From positions 1-32,554 of the forward strand of contig JAKAPE010000017.1 of NCBI GenBank assembly GCA_021811945.1: a DNA stretch of 32,554 nucleotides. Direction: 5' to 3'. The notes beneath the pieces are model-generated. The model made no database searches and had not been told where the DNA came from. It saw nothing but the letters and a program-made list of their open reading frames with translations. Source of the DNA: Pseudomonadota bacterium. Its GTDB lineage: Bacteria; Pseudomonadota; Alphaproteobacteria; Rhizobiales; Xanthobacteraceae. Below are positions 1 to 8,705 of this stretch, one piece after another. Each line of letters begins with the position of its first letter. The stretch's first letter is position 1. The position numbers were made by a program, and so were the translations under genes.

Positions 1-52
1 TGCCCCGCTTGTATACTTCCATGCAGCCGTTTTATACCGGAAACGCCGCGAT

Positions 53-75
53 CCCAGCCGCCTAAAGGCGTGGGG
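53..75. other. Strong hairpin at window start
   Basis: A 5-bp GC stem (CGCCT / AGGCG, 2-base loop, 59-70) is extended, after a 2-base bulge, by CCCA (53-56) pairing with TGGG (71-74). It is followed by GTTTCC. It could be the terminator of a gene lying before the window. It also resembles the hairpins at the right ends of IS200/IS605-type elements. Neither a transposase gene nor a long U-tract is visible, so the identity stays open. Confidence 0.35.
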
Positions 76-97
76 TTTCCTGATCCCCTATCGGGGA

Positions 98-612
98 CTC
101 TAAACGATTGCCGGAGAATTTGCAGATCGAACCCTCCGGAAACTTCGCGCGACCGGGTCGGGCCTTCGTAGGCCACACTAAACGCGTTCAGTCTGTCTGT
201 CGACCAAATGGGCATAGGTGCGCGCACCGGGCGACCGCGACCAGCTATTCCGATTTATCGCGACCAGCGGATCCGGTGATAGGCGATGATCAACATTTGC
301 GCGCCCAGGAGGCGAACGACTTCGCCGCGCCGCGGCGCAGGCGCGGGCCGCCGCATCGACAGCATCGCCAACCGCGGCGGCATCGGCGTCGCGCACATGC
401 GCGATCGTTTCACTAGTCTAGCTAGAGTCTAGCTAGTCGAATTGAATGAGGCTCGTCCAGTGCGCCGATACATCCACGAGAGAACCTCGGCCACCGCCTT
501 TTATAGTGTTTGACGGCGCGGCGGCGTGTGCAGTTCAACGGCCGAGTTGACATGATGGCGGATTGCGACACAACGAGCAGTCTGAATCACTCGAAGCGTT
601 TGAAGAAAGTGG
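98..612. other. Non-coding region upstream of mobA-like gene
   Basis: No protein-like reading frame is seen here. The only structured sequence is a tandem 11-bp repeat at 415-436, annotated separately. The region should hold the promoter of the downstream monooxygenase gene, but no convincing -35/-10 pair could be picked by eye. Confidence 0.5.
415..436. repeat. Tandem 11-bp repeat upstream of monooxygenase
   Basis: AGTCTAGCTAG occurs twice head to tail (415-425 and 426-436). It includes the perfect palindrome TCTAGCTAGA (417-426). The 11-bp period is about one helical turn, so two protein subunits bound here would lie on the same DNA face. It sits about 180 bp upstream of the mobA-like start and is a candidate operator (inference). 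Confidence 0.5.
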
Positions 613-2589
613 ATGCCTATGGAATTTCATCTCAACGGATTTAGACCGGGCGACCCAGAGATTTCCGAACCTGCTGAGCGTTACAATGGCGCACGATCGT
701 TGGGGCCTCTTCCCGCGGAAGCCGACGTGCTGATCATCGGCTGCGGGCCAGCAGGTCTGACCCTGGCGGCGCAGCTGTCAGCATTTCCGGAAATCAACAC
801 CCGAATCGTGGAGCAGAAGTCCGGTCCGCTGCTGCTTGGCCAGGCCGACGGGATAGCCTGCCGCACCGTGGAGATGTTCCACGCTTTTGGATTTAGCGAG
901 CGCCTTTTGAAAGAGGCGTACTGGGTCAATGAGACGACGTTTTGGAAACCAGACGAGACCCAACCAAGCAACATCGTCCGCAGCGGCAGGGTCCAGGATG
1001 TTGAAGATGGGTTATCCGAATTTCCACATGTGATCCTGAACCAGGCGCGCGTGCACGATTTCTACCTGCAAGTTATGCGCAATGCGCCGAACCGGCTGGA
1101 GCCGTACTATGCGCGCCGCGTGATCGATGTTCAGATCGACCCTGCAGCTTCCTCCTGCGCCAGCACGCCTACCCACCCGGTGACGGTCAGGCTCGAACGG
1201 ATCGATCCCGAGAACGCAGGTCAGGTGGAAATTGTGAAGGCCCGTTATGTGGCCGGGTGTGACGGTGCGCGCAGCGTTGTGCGCCAATGCCTCAGGCGGG
1301 CACTTCATGGGGACTCGGCTAATCAGGCCTGGGGCGTCATGGACGTACTGGCGGTCACTGATTTCCCTGACATCCGCCTGAAAACGGCGATACAGTCAGC
1401 CAACGAAGGCAGCGTCCTGATCATCCCCCGTGAAGGCGGCTATTTGGTTCGCATCTACGTTGAACTCGACAAGCTCAAGGAAAACGAACGGGTCGCGAGC
1501 CGGAATATAACCGTCGATTATGTGATCGCAGCGGCACAGCGCATCCTGCATCCCTACACCCTTGATGTGAAGGAGGTCGCATGGTGGTCGGTATACGAGA
1601 TCGGCCAACGACTTTGCGACAGGTTCGATGACGTGCCGGAGAAAGAGGTCGGGACGCGCTTCCCGCGTGTGTTCATAACTGGGGATGCCTGTCATACGCA
1701 CAGCCCGAAAGCTGGGCAGGGCATGAATGTGTCCATGCAGGACAGCTTCAATCTCGGCTGGAAACTGGCATCTGTCCTCCAGGGCCGGTGCTCGCCGCAA
1801 CTACTCCATACCTACTCAGCGGAACGCCAGGCCATAGCAAAGGAGCTGATCGACTTCGATCGTGAATTTGCGAAGTTGTTTAGCGATCCGCCCAAGGATG
1901 CGGCCAATCCCGGGAGCGAAGGTGCCGATCTGACCGAGTTTCAGAAATACTTCATCAAGCAGGGGCGCTTCACCGCGGGGACGGAAACTAGATACCAGCC
2001 TTCGATCATCTCCGCCGAGCCGACGTATCAGCATTTGGCCAAAGGCCTGGTGATCGGCATGCGCTTCCATTCCGCGCGCGTGATCCGGCTGGCGGACGCC
2101 AAGCCGGTTCACCTTGGCCACACTATCAATGCCGACGGACGCTGGCGCGTGTTCGCCTTTTCTCGCGCCGAAGACCCGACCGCGGCGGCCTCTGCCATCA
2201 ATTCACTCTGCCATTTCCTTGCCCAGTCACAACGGTCTCCCGTCAGGAAATACACTCCGACCGATACAGACATCGACAGCGTGATCGATGTCCGTGCGAT
2301 CTTCCAGCAGGGTCATCGCGAACTCGCGATCGAGACCATGCCATCGTTTCTGTTACCCCGGAAGGGCCGCTATGGCCTACGTGACTACGAGAAGATGTTC
2401 TGCCGCGACCTAAAAAGCGGCGAAGACATTTTCGATTTGCGCGGTATCGATCGATACAGGGGCTGCATGGTCGTCGTGCGCCCGGACCAATATGTTGCTC
2501 ACATCTTGCCACTCGATGCCTACACGGAGCTTGCTGCCTTCTTCGACGGCTTCATGATGCAAGATGTTGGCGCCAGCCGCAGTCGTTAA
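613..2589 (+). CDS. mobA: 3-hydroxybenzoate 4-monooxygenase (FAD, MobA-like)
   Basis: Flavin monooxygenase of the phenol 2-hydroxylase family, expected to convert 3-hydroxybenzoate to protocatechuate with NADPH and O2 in the cytoplasm. The 658-residue length fits MobA (about 640). An FAD dinucleotide motif GCGPAG lies at residues 43-48, and the second FAD/ribityl motif (GDACHTHSPKAGQGMN) near residue 355. The last ~200 residues match the thioredoxin-like dimerisation domain of phenol hydroxylases. Resemblance to Comamonas testosteroni MobA as I recall it runs end to end, including the N-terminal xFHLNGFRPG segment. A second in-frame ATG at 619 gives a protein that starts exactly where MobA does. 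The purine-rich GAAGAAAG at 602-609 is a weak ribosome site that could serve either start. Family is very secure; substrate 3-hydroxybenzoate rather than another phenol is likely. The enzyme needs oxygen, unlike the phenylphosphate operon nearby. Confidence 0.87.
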   Translation: MPMEFHLNGFRPGDPEISEPAERYNGARSLGPLPAEADVLIIGCGPAGLTLAAQLSAFPEINTRIVEQKSGPLLLGQADGIACRTVEMFHAFGFSERLLKEAYWVNETTFWKPDETQPSNIVRSGRVQDVEDGLSEFPHVILNQARVHDFYLQVMRNAPNRLEPYYARRVIDVQIDPAASSCASTPTHPVTVRLERIDPENAGQVEIVKARYVAGCDGARSVVRQCLRRALHGDSANQAWGVMDVLAVTDFPDIRLKTAIQSANEGSVLIIPREGGYLVRIYVELDKLKENERVASRNITVDYVIAAAQRILHPYTLDVKEVAWWSVYEIGQRLCDRFDDVPEKEVGTRFPRVFITGDACHTHSPKAGQGMNVSMQDSFNLGWKLASVLQGRCSPQLLHTYSAERQAIAKELIDFDREFAKLFSDPPKDAANPGSEGADLTEFQKYFIKQGRFTAGTETRYQPSIISAEPTYQHLAKGLVIGMRFHSARVIRLADAKPVHLGHTINADGRWRVFAFSRAEDPTAAASAINSLCHFLAQSQRSPVRKYTPTDTDIDSVIDVRAIFQQGHRELAIETMPSFLLPRKGRYGLRDYEKMFCRDLKSGEDIFDLRGIDRYRGCMVVVRPDQYVAHILPLDAYTELAAFFDGFMMQDVGASRSR

Positions 2590-3075
2590 CAAACCGTAAA
2601 GTCTCGCTTCATCAATCCCGGATTACTGGGATCGGCGAAGGAATTTTCCGCTTACGTCAAAGCGCCTTGCTGACCGCCCGCAGGCGCAAGCCTCGCATCG
2701 CTCCGTGGTGCAAGAGATTAGGCGTGCCGTAGGCCAACGCGGTGCGGTCAACGGACGTCTGTGCATGGCCCGTCGCTCGTCACCGATGGCCCGTCACTCG
2801 TCAGCGGCACGTCCCCATGAACGCCAGCCCGAGGGCGCGCCCATCTTCATATACATGAGGATTTCCGCCGAGATGTAGTGACCGCAGGTCGGGCATGAGC
2901 AGGTCGCGGAATTGCTCGGGGGGCAGGTGGAGATATCGGAATTGTCGCAACCCGTCGCAGGCAGAAACCAGCGCCTTAGCAGCGTTTCACGATTTGCAGA
3001 CCACAATGGCCAGCCATATATGCGCTCCCGTCAGGACAGCTTCAGGACAGCTTCAGAGCGACTCAACGACATGCG
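2590..3075. other. Intergenic region, no supported gene
   Basis: Nothing with a recognisable product is found. Two small repeats are present. One is a near-perfect 18-bp direct repeat (2765-2782 and 2786-2803, one mismatch). The other is a tandem 11-bp TCAGGACAGCT (3031-3041 and 3042-3052). Short minus-strand frames around 2800-3000 look faintly protein-like in two phases at once, so they may be decayed coding DNA, but no family could be assigned. Confidence 0.4.
3031..3052. repeat. Tandem 11-bp repeat
   Basis: TCAGGACAGCT is present twice in immediate succession, followed by a further TCAG. It lies just beyond the 3' end of the IclR gene on the opposite strand. No function is evident; it may be replication slippage. 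Confidence 0.45.
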
Positions 3076-3840
3076 TTAGCCGTGCACCCGTTGACCGAGC
3101 GCCGTCGACAGTTCGGTAGCGCATTTCACGACGCTGCGCGCAATCTTTCTTTCCCTTTGCGCATCCAGGCGCGCCTGCGGACCAAACATACCAAGCGAGC
3201 CGGCAACCCGGCCGGTGTGGTCGAAATAGGGTGCGGCAATCGCGATCGCACCGACGAACACCTCGCCGCGGCTGATCGCGAGCGAATCCTTGTGCACGCG
3301 GGCGAGGTCCACCGCTAGCCGATTTGAGTTAATTCCCCTCGGCAGCGTGCGTAGGATGGCGGCAGCTTCGCTGTCGTCCAGGAAAGCAAGGATCGCCTTG
3401 CCGCTTGCGCCCCGCCACAGGTGGTCAGTCTCGCCGATGCCGCGCGACATGGCGAGGACGTGCGGGCTGGTCAGTTCGAGCACGCATTGGCGCAGGGCGC
3501 CGCGCCGCACGAACAGCGCCGCGGTCTCACCGGTCTCCGCGCGCAGTCGCTCGAGGATGGGGCGCGCCACGCCGGTCACGTCGAGCCCGGTGATCCAGCT
3601 GTGGGCGAGAGCGCCGACGGCGTAGTCGAGCGCAAAGCGCTGCGGCTCGCCCTCGACGCGGACCAGACCCTTCGCGGCCAGCGTCTGCAGCAGACGATAG
3701 AGCGTCGGGCGGCTCAGCGGCACGTTCTTCTGAATCTCCAATACGCTCATCCACGGCTTGCCCGGCGAAAAGCACTGGAGAATCTCGATCGCACGTTCAA
3801 CCGCGCGGACGCTCTTCTGGCTGTTTGCGGCGGCGGGCAT
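3076..3840 (-). CDS. IclR-family transcriptional regulator
   Basis: A 254-residue regulator with the usual IclR architecture. An N-terminal winged helix-turn-helix (about residues 8-75; AVERAIEILQCF, then LSRPTLYRLLQTL) is followed by a GAF-like effector domain. The latter contains the family's conserved stretch around GIGETDHLWRGASGKAILAFL and a later GAIAIAAPYFD segment. The ATG at 3840 is chosen because it precedes the HTH by the usual few residues; the open frame extends to 4167 but the extension is low-complexity shadow sequence. No clear Shine-Dalgarno site precedes it. It is divergent from the UbiD gene at 4025, which it probably controls. IclR proteins often govern catabolism of hydroxybenzoates and other aromatics; the effector here is unknown. 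Confidence 0.88.
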   Translation of the reverse strand: MPAAANSQKSVRAVERAIEILQCFSPGKPWMSVLEIQKNVPLSRPTLYRLLQTLAAKGLVRVEGEPQRFALDYAVGALAHSWITGLDVTGVARPILERLRAETGETAALFVRRGALRQCVLELTSPHVLAMSRGIGETDHLWRGASGKAILAFLDDSEAAAILRTLPRGINSNRLAVDLARVHKDSLAISRGEVFVGAIAIAAPYFDHTGRVAGSLGMFGPQARLDAQRERKIARSVVKCATELSTALGQRVHG

Positions 3841-3949
3841 GAGGATTGGGCTCTTGGCTGTGACCACCTGATGGACAATTTGTCGGCTTCTGTACAAACA
3901 GCTACGCTTGACGTACTGAAAATTAAGTATAACGTCCCATTTGTCATCT

Positions 3950-3964
3950 GTCCACGGAATGGAC
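3950..3964. promoter_or_regulatory. 15-bp palindrome, candidate IclR operator
   Basis: GTCCA-CGGAA-TGGAC is a perfect 5-bp inverted repeat with a 5-bp spacer, lying between the divergent iclR and ubiD genes. Pseudo-palindromes of this length are typical IclR-family sites. A second small inverted repeat, GACAA-T-TTGTC, lies at 3874-3884. Assignment to the neighbouring regulator is inference. Confidence 0.45.
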
Positions 3965-4024
3965 GTATATGCACAACTTCGGCGGCGAGGAACGGCCGAG
4001 AGCCAACGCGTCAAGGAGAGGAAC

Positions 4025-5536
4025 ATGAACGTAATGCAGCCGGTCGAACCAGCCACCGCAGCGACTTGCGACGGGCTAGGCTCGTGGATCGAGAAGGTCG
4101 AGCGCATTGGGGAGCTCAAGCGCATCACCGCGCCGGTCGATCCCGAGCTCGAGATGTCAACCATCACTTACATGCACGGCAAAACGTTGGGCGGACCGAC
4201 GCTCCTGTTTGAAAACGTCAAGGGACATCCGGGCGGCCGGGTGCTGTTCAATCCGTTCGGCTCCAGTCTCAACCGTGTCGCCATCACGATCCGCGAAGAG
4301 CCGGGTAGGAACGCCATCGACCTCGTGCGCACGCTTGGCGGCAAGATGAAGCGACGCCTTGGGCCGAAGCAGACGGATGCGCGCCTCGCGCCGGTCAACC
4401 AGAATATCGAGCGCGGCGACCGGGTCGATGTCACCAAGTTCCCGGCGCCGAAGATGTGGCCCCGCGACGGCGGCCGCTATATCGGCACGGCAGACGCCGT
4501 CATCACCAAGGACCCGTTGAACGACCGCATCAATGTCGGTACCTACCGCCAGATGATCCAGGGGCCGAACCGGGTCGGGTTCTACGCCTCGCCCGGCAAG
4601 GACGCGGTGCTCGACCGTGAGCGCTGGTGGGCACAAGGCAAGCCGGCGCCCGTTGCCGCCGTATACGGCCTCGACCCGCTCCTCTTCCTGGTCGCCGCGA
4701 CCACGTTCCCGAAGGACGCGTCGGAATACGAGTTCGCCGGCGGCATCAACGGCGCGCCCGTCGAGGTGTTCGAGAGCGACGTCACCGGCCTGATGCTGCC
4801 GGCCAATGCCGAGATCATCGTCGAAGGCTTCTCATACCCGGACAAATTCGCGGCGGAAGGACCGTTTGGCGAATTCACCGGATATTACGGCCGGCCCGGC
4901 GGACCGACCCCCTATATCGAAATCAATGCGATCCGCTACCGCAACAATCCCATCCTCACCAGCGCGCTGATGGCAGACGGCTGGTCGAATGAGTGCGGCC
5001 TGATGTGGGGCATGGCTAAGGCGGCAAAGGTCTGGACGGATCTCGATGCCATGGGCGTGCCCGGCATCAAGGGCGTGTGGTCGCCGCCGGAGGGCGCGGG
5101 TTGGGGCATGACGGTCGTGTCCATCGAGCAACGTTATGCCGGGCATGCCGCGCAGGTCGGGGCACTTGCGGCCCAGTGCATGGGCGGAGCGTACTTCACG
5201 AAATACGTGGTAGTTGTTGACGACGACGTCGATCCGACCGACCTCGGCGAGGTGGTGTGGGCGATGGTCACGCGTTCGCGTCCGGCCCAGTCGATCGACA
5301 TCATGCGAGAGACCTGGAGCACCTATCTAGACCCGAGCCAGAACCCGCCCGAGATCCGCCCATGGGGCTCGAAGTGTATCATCAACGCGACCAAGGAGTT
5401 CAAGCACATTAAGTCGTTCTCGCCGCGCAGTCTGCTGAAGAAGGAAATGTACGATCAAGTGTGCGCGCGCTGGTTCGAACTTGGCTTGCCGGGCGAGCCA
5501 CCCCAGATCAGGACGTTCGAACCGGCCAACCAATAG
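4025..5536 (+). CDS. UbiD-family prenyl-FMN-dependent (de)carboxylase
   Basis: A 503-residue UbiD-family enzyme, which should use prenylated FMN to add or remove a carboxyl group on an aromatic or unsaturated acid in the cytoplasm. The three catalytic/cofactor residues of the family are in place: Arg175 in NVGTYR, and Glu278 and Glu283 in EGPFGE, with the same five-residue Glu spacing as fungal Fdc1. The ATG at 4025 has a strong AAGGAGAGG site just upstream; the longer open frame from 3941 lacks one. It is divergent from the IclR gene and 250 bp ahead of a substrate-binding protein. It could be a hydroxybenzoate/protocatechuate decarboxylase linked to the mobA-like enzyme, or the second large subunit of the phenylphosphate carboxylase whose partner lies at 9961-11469. 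UbiX, which makes the cofactor, is not in the window. Confidence 0.88.
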   Translation: MNVMQPVEPATAATCDGLGSWIEKVERIGELKRITAPVDPELEMSTITYMHGKTLGGPTLLFENVKGHPGGRVLFNPFGSSLNRVAITIREEPGRNAIDLVRTLGGKMKRRLGPKQTDARLAPVNQNIERGDRVDVTKFPAPKMWPRDGGRYIGTADAVITKDPLNDRINVGTYRQMIQGPNRVGFYASPGKDAVLDRERWWAQGKPAPVAAVYGLDPLLFLVAATTFPKDASEYEFAGGINGAPVEVFESDVTGLMLPANAEIIVEGFSYPDKFAAEGPFGEFTGYYGRPGGPTPYIEINAIRYRNNPILTSALMADGWSNECGLMWGMAKAAKVWTDLDAMGVPGIKGVWSPPEGAGWGMTVVSIEQRYAGHAAQVGALAAQCMGGAYFTKYVVVVDDDVDPTDLGEVVWAMVTRSRPAQSIDIMRETWSTYLDPSQNPPEIRPWGSKCIINATKEFKHIKSFSPRSLLKKEMYDQVCARWFELGLPGEPPQIRTFEPANQ

Positions 5537-5786
5537 AACCCGGCGCGCTGCAGCGTCGGCGCTTGTGATAATCTTGGATACGGCGCCACACTAACACGCG
5601 CGGCAAGGGGAGGGGCGCACCCAATGATCAGAAGAGGAACTGCCGCCGCCGCGCCTTCGCGCTTGCCCCTCCTGCACGACGAATGGGTGCATTAGCTCGC
5701 GCATATTCCCTATCGGCCGGGCATGCGCGTCGCCGCCGGCTGAGGCCGTTCAAACCACGGACAACATTCAAGGGAGGTAACAAGCC

Positions 5787-6953
5787 ATGAAGAAGCGTAT
5801 TGCCGCAATCGCCGTGGCGTTTGTGGCGGCGTCGCCGGCTTTCGCCGCCAACACCGTCAAGATCGGTTTAATCACGACGCTGTCGGGCCCGGAGGGCATC
5901 CAAGGCAAGCGAATGAAAGACGGCGCCGATCTCGCCCTCAAGGAGCTTCACGGCAAGATGGACGGCCTCAAGGCCGAGATCATCTACGGCGACGACCAGT
6001 TCAAGCCGGATGTCGGCCGACAGGTCGCCGTGCAAATGCTCAAGCGCGACCACGTCAACTTCGTCACCGGCGTTATCTGGTCGAACGTCTTGCTGGCGAT
6101 CCGCCAGCCGGTCTTGAGCTCCGGCACCATCCTGGTCAGCGCTAATGCAGGTCCGGCCGAGTTGGCCGGCCGCCAGTGTGCGCCCAACTTCTTCTCGACC
6201 TCGTGGCAGAACGACGAAACGCCGGAGGCCATGGGTCAGTTCATGACGGAGCACAAGATCACCGACGTCTACCTGATGGCGCCCAACTACGCGGCCGGCA
6301 AGGACATGCTCGCCGGCTTCAAGCGGTACTTCAAAGGCAAGATCGCTGCCGAGGTCTATACCAAGATGGGTCAATCCGACTACCAGGCGGAGATCACCAA
6401 CATCCAGGCGGCGAAGCCGAAGGCGCTGTTCGTATTTTTCCCCGGCGGCATGGGCATCCAGTTTATGAAGCAATACCTGCAATCGGGCTTGCGCGACCAA
6501 ATTCCTCTTTATTCGGTCTTCACCCTCACCGAGGAGACGCTGCCGGCAATCGGCGCCGCCGCGATCGGCGATTACTCAGCAGGCTCCTGGAGCTATGATC
6601 TCGACTATCCCGCCAACAAGAAGTTCGTCAGCGACTTTCGTAAGACCTACGGTTACATGCCGTCCTTCGTCGCGGCGCAGAGCTACGACGCGATCAATCT
6701 GATCGACAGCGCCGTCCGCGCGGTCCATGGGGATCTCAAGAATACGAAGGGAATGCTCGCCGCCATGGACAAGGCGAATTTCGCCTCGGTGCGCGGACCC
6801 TTCAAGTACAACATCAACCATTTCCCGATCGAAAACTTCTATCTGCTCAAGATTGAGAAGACCGCAGACGGCGCCTACGTTCCCCGGACCGAAGGCGTCA
6901 TCTTCCACGATCACAAGGACGCCTTTTACAAAGAATGTCACATGGCGATGTAG
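5787..6953 (+). CDS. ABC transporter periplasmic substrate-binding protein (LivK-like)
   Basis: A 388-residue periplasmic binding protein of the branched-chain amino acid / aromatic type (Peripla_BP_6). It has a classic signal peptide (KKR start, hydrophobic core, cleavage after AFA near residue 20) and the mature N-terminus begins TVKIGLITTLSG, the typical first beta strand. Ribosome site GGGAGGT lies about 10 bases before the ATG. Proteins of this group in aromatic gene clusters often bind benzoates or other aromatic acids, and the neighbours support that, but the ligand is not determined. No permease or ATPase genes accompany it in this window, so it is an orphan binding protein or depends on a transporter encoded elsewhere. 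Confidence 0.88.
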   Translation: MKKRIAAIAVAFVAASPAFAANTVKIGLITTLSGPEGIQGKRMKDGADLALKELHGKMDGLKAEIIYGDDQFKPDVGRQVAVQMLKRDHVNFVTGVIWSNVLLAIRQPVLSSGTILVSANAGPAELAGRQCAPNFFSTSWQNDETPEAMGQFMTEHKITDVYLMAPNYAAGKDMLAGFKRYFKGKIAAEVYTKMGQSDYQAEITNIQAAKPKALFVFFPGGMGIQFMKQYLQSGLRDQIPLYSVFTLTEETLPAIGAAAIGDYSAGSWSYDLDYPANKKFVSDFRKTYGYMPSFVAAQSYDAINLIDSAVRAVHGDLKNTKGMLAAMDKANFASVRGPFKYNINHFPIENFYLLKIEKTADGAYVPRTEGVIFHDHKDAFYKECHMAM

Positions 6954-7449
6954 GTAGAGTGCAACCGCCCGTCATGTCAGTATCGAACCAAACATTATGG
7001 ACAAGCGCCGTGGAGACCGTCGCTCGCGCCCTGAAATCAGTCGCGCCGCCCGCGCGGCGCACCCTTAAGCTCGATCGTGCCGATCACCGCGCCTCGCGCG
7101 CGCGGACGCATTGTCAGTTAGGTTAACGCGCCGATATCACGCTGTGACTCGATCGGGGCGGCGTAAGCCTCGACCCGGACCTCGTCAGAGACCAGCGAAA
7201 AGAACATCGCCGACCTCACCTCGATGTGTCGACTCAACCAGCGTCGACTCCCTTCAGCGCGCCGGCGCGAGACGGCCGACCACCTCCTGGTCCAGCCAGC
7301 GGTGCGCCCTCGCGCGCGTGCGATGAGCAGATAATGAGGCTAACGCGGCCCGCAAGGGTGTCCTAGAATTGCTGATCGTCATCTGTTTTTCGCCACCTTT
7401 CGCTCACGGCGACGCCTCAACGGGGACCGCTGTTGCCCGTTGACCGTGA
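6954..7449. other. Intergenic region between convergent genes, no gene seen
   Basis: No protein-like frame is present. A GC-rich hairpin (GCGCCGC 7043-7049, loop of 4, GCGGCGC 7054-7060) lies about 90 bp past the binding-protein stop. CAACGGG / CCCGTTG (7418-7424 / 7436-7442) lies just past the CBS gene stop. Both could act in termination, but neither is followed by a U-run. Confidence 0.4.
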
Positions 7450-8145
7450 TCAGGTCCGATCGCCCGCAGCCCGAGTCAGCCGCTCTGTTTCCACGGTCTC
7501 AATCACCGGGAAGCCCGCCGTCTCCAGCGCGCGCGCAACGGCGCCCGCCTCGGGCGCGTGGAAGCGCACGATGACTTTCTTCTCCGGAAACGATGCCTCG
7601 CCGTCGGGACCGGGCTGTCCGATCGGATAAATCGCCTGCAGCGCGGCGCCTGCGGCTTCGGCTACGTCCGCGATGCGACCGAGAACGCCGGGACCGAACC
7701 TGACCGGCGCGAGAGTTACCCCGCTGCGCCGCTCCCATGCCCCGAGAAAATGCGCCGCGAGACGGAAGATCTCGTTAGCCGAAATGACACCGACCACATT
7801 CTCTCCGTCGACCACCGGAAATTGCGCCACCCCCAGTTCCTGACCCTTGCGCAGACAATGCTCCATGGTGTCGCTCGATTGCACCGTTGCCGGGTTGCGC
7901 ACCATGATGTCCTTCACCTTGAGACGGGTCAGGAAATAATCGATCTCGGCCTCGCTCTGCGTGCGCAACACGAAGTGTCCGGTTCGCAACAGGTTGGCCC
8001 GCGTCACCAAACCGCGCAGCCGGCCCGCGTCCACCACCGGCAATGCGTGAAGATTGTTCTCGCTCAGGAGCCGCTTGGCTTCCGATACCAGCGTATCGCT
8101 CGGAACGGTCATCGGATTACGGCACATCCAGTTGCGCACGATCAT
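7450..8145 (-). CDS. ppsC: Two-CBS-domain protein, PpsC-like phenylphosphate synthase subunit
   Basis: A 231-residue protein with two CBS domains (about 7-57 and 78-133; MTVPSDTLVSEAKRLL and LPVV in the first, PVVDGENVVGVISANEI in the second) and a C-terminal ACT-like region (about 150-220). Thauera aromatica phenylphosphate synthase has a third, 24-kDa protein with two CBS domains that stimulates phenol phosphorylation several-fold. Size, domain content and operon context match that protein. It is the last gene of the operon, 14 bp after the Nudix gene. CBS pairs usually bind adenine nucleotides, so it may sense ATP/AMP; that is inference. CBS proteins are common, so the role rests on context as much as sequence. 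Confidence 0.75.
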   Translation of the reverse strand: MIVRNWMCRNPMTVPSDTLVSEAKRLLSENNLHALPVVDAGRLRGLVTRANLLRTGHFVLRTQSEAEIDYFLTRLKVKDIMVRNPATVQSSDTMEHCLRKGQELGVAQFPVVDGENVVGVISANEIFRLAAHFLGAWERRSGVTLAPVRFGPGVLGRIADVAEAAGAALQAIYPIGQPGPDGEASFPEKKVIVRFHAPEAGAVARALETAGFPVIETVETERLTRAAGDRT

Positions 8146-8159
8146 CGCCGTTCTCCTTC

Positions 8160-8705
8160 TCAGAGGTAGCCGCCAAAGCGCGCCAGCCCCAGCGCGGCGA
8201 CCGTCATCGCATTGTTGATCTCGGCGCGGGCGATACGCTCGTTTACTTCGTGCGGATCGAGCAGCACGACTTCAATGTCCTCCCCTGCATCGAGCCGCGG
8301 TGCCCTGATGATCCGTACCCCGCGCGCAAGGTAGATGCGGACCTGATTGGATAGAAGCGCCGGCTGTGGTCGCAATTCACCGAGCGGAGTTAGTTCGCCG
8401 CCGCCGTAACCGGTTTCTTCTGCCAGTTCGCGCGCAGCGCCCTCCTCGGGCCGCTCCTTCTCTTGGTCATGCAGGCCACCCGGGATTTCGAGGCTGGTCT
8501 GACGTGAGCCGTGGCGGTATTGACGCACCATTACCAACGCGCCGTCGGCCGTCAGCGGCACCGTCATCAGCCAATCCGGCATGTGCACCACATAAACGTC
8601 GTGCGCGACGCTGGTGCGCGGCGAGCGCGTACGGTCGCGGGTGACGGCAAAAAGTCCGGCGTCGAACACCCGTCGCGAGGCGAGCCGCGGCCATGCCTCG
8701 ATCAT
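8160..8705 (-). CDS. Nudix hydrolase (ADP-ribose pyrophosphatase-like)
   Basis: A 181-residue Nudix enzyme of the ADP-ribose/nucleoside-diphosphate-sugar type. The Nudix helix ends RELAEETGY with the catalytic Glu pair intact. The loop between the leading GG and the first Glu appears one residue longer than the textbook G-x5-E spacing. Its ATG overlaps the stop codon of the upstream UPF0261 gene (ATGA), so the two are translationally coupled. A MutT-like gene is also reported in the Thauera phenol cluster. Substrate is unknown; cleanup of a nucleotide by-product is one possibility. Confidence 0.85.
   Translation of the reverse strand: MIEAWPRLASRRVFDAGLFAVTRDRTRSPRTSVAHDVYVVHMPDWLMTVPLTADGALVMVRQYRHGSRQTSLEIPGGLHDQEKERPEEGAARELAEETGYGGGELTPLGELRPQPALLSNQVRIYLARGVRIIRAPRLDAGEDIEVVLLDPHEVNERIARAEINNAMTVAALGLARFGGYL

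Noticed and set aside
2794-3006. Possible small minus-strand protein with two Cys pairs (SCPTCGHYISAEI)
   Set aside because: Two phases look equally protein-like, there is no ribosome site and no family came to mind. At best a decayed gene fragment.
3908-3933. TTGACG and TATAAC as a sigma70 promoter for the UbiD gene
   Set aside because: The spacing is only 14 bp, too short for a normal -35/-10 pair.
5600-5695. G-rich and C-rich tracts with a GCACCCA / TGGGTGC pair ahead of the substrate-binding protein gene
   Set aside because: Arms are far apart and the longer purine and pyrimidine tracts do not pair in the right order, so a riboswitch or terminator call is not supported.
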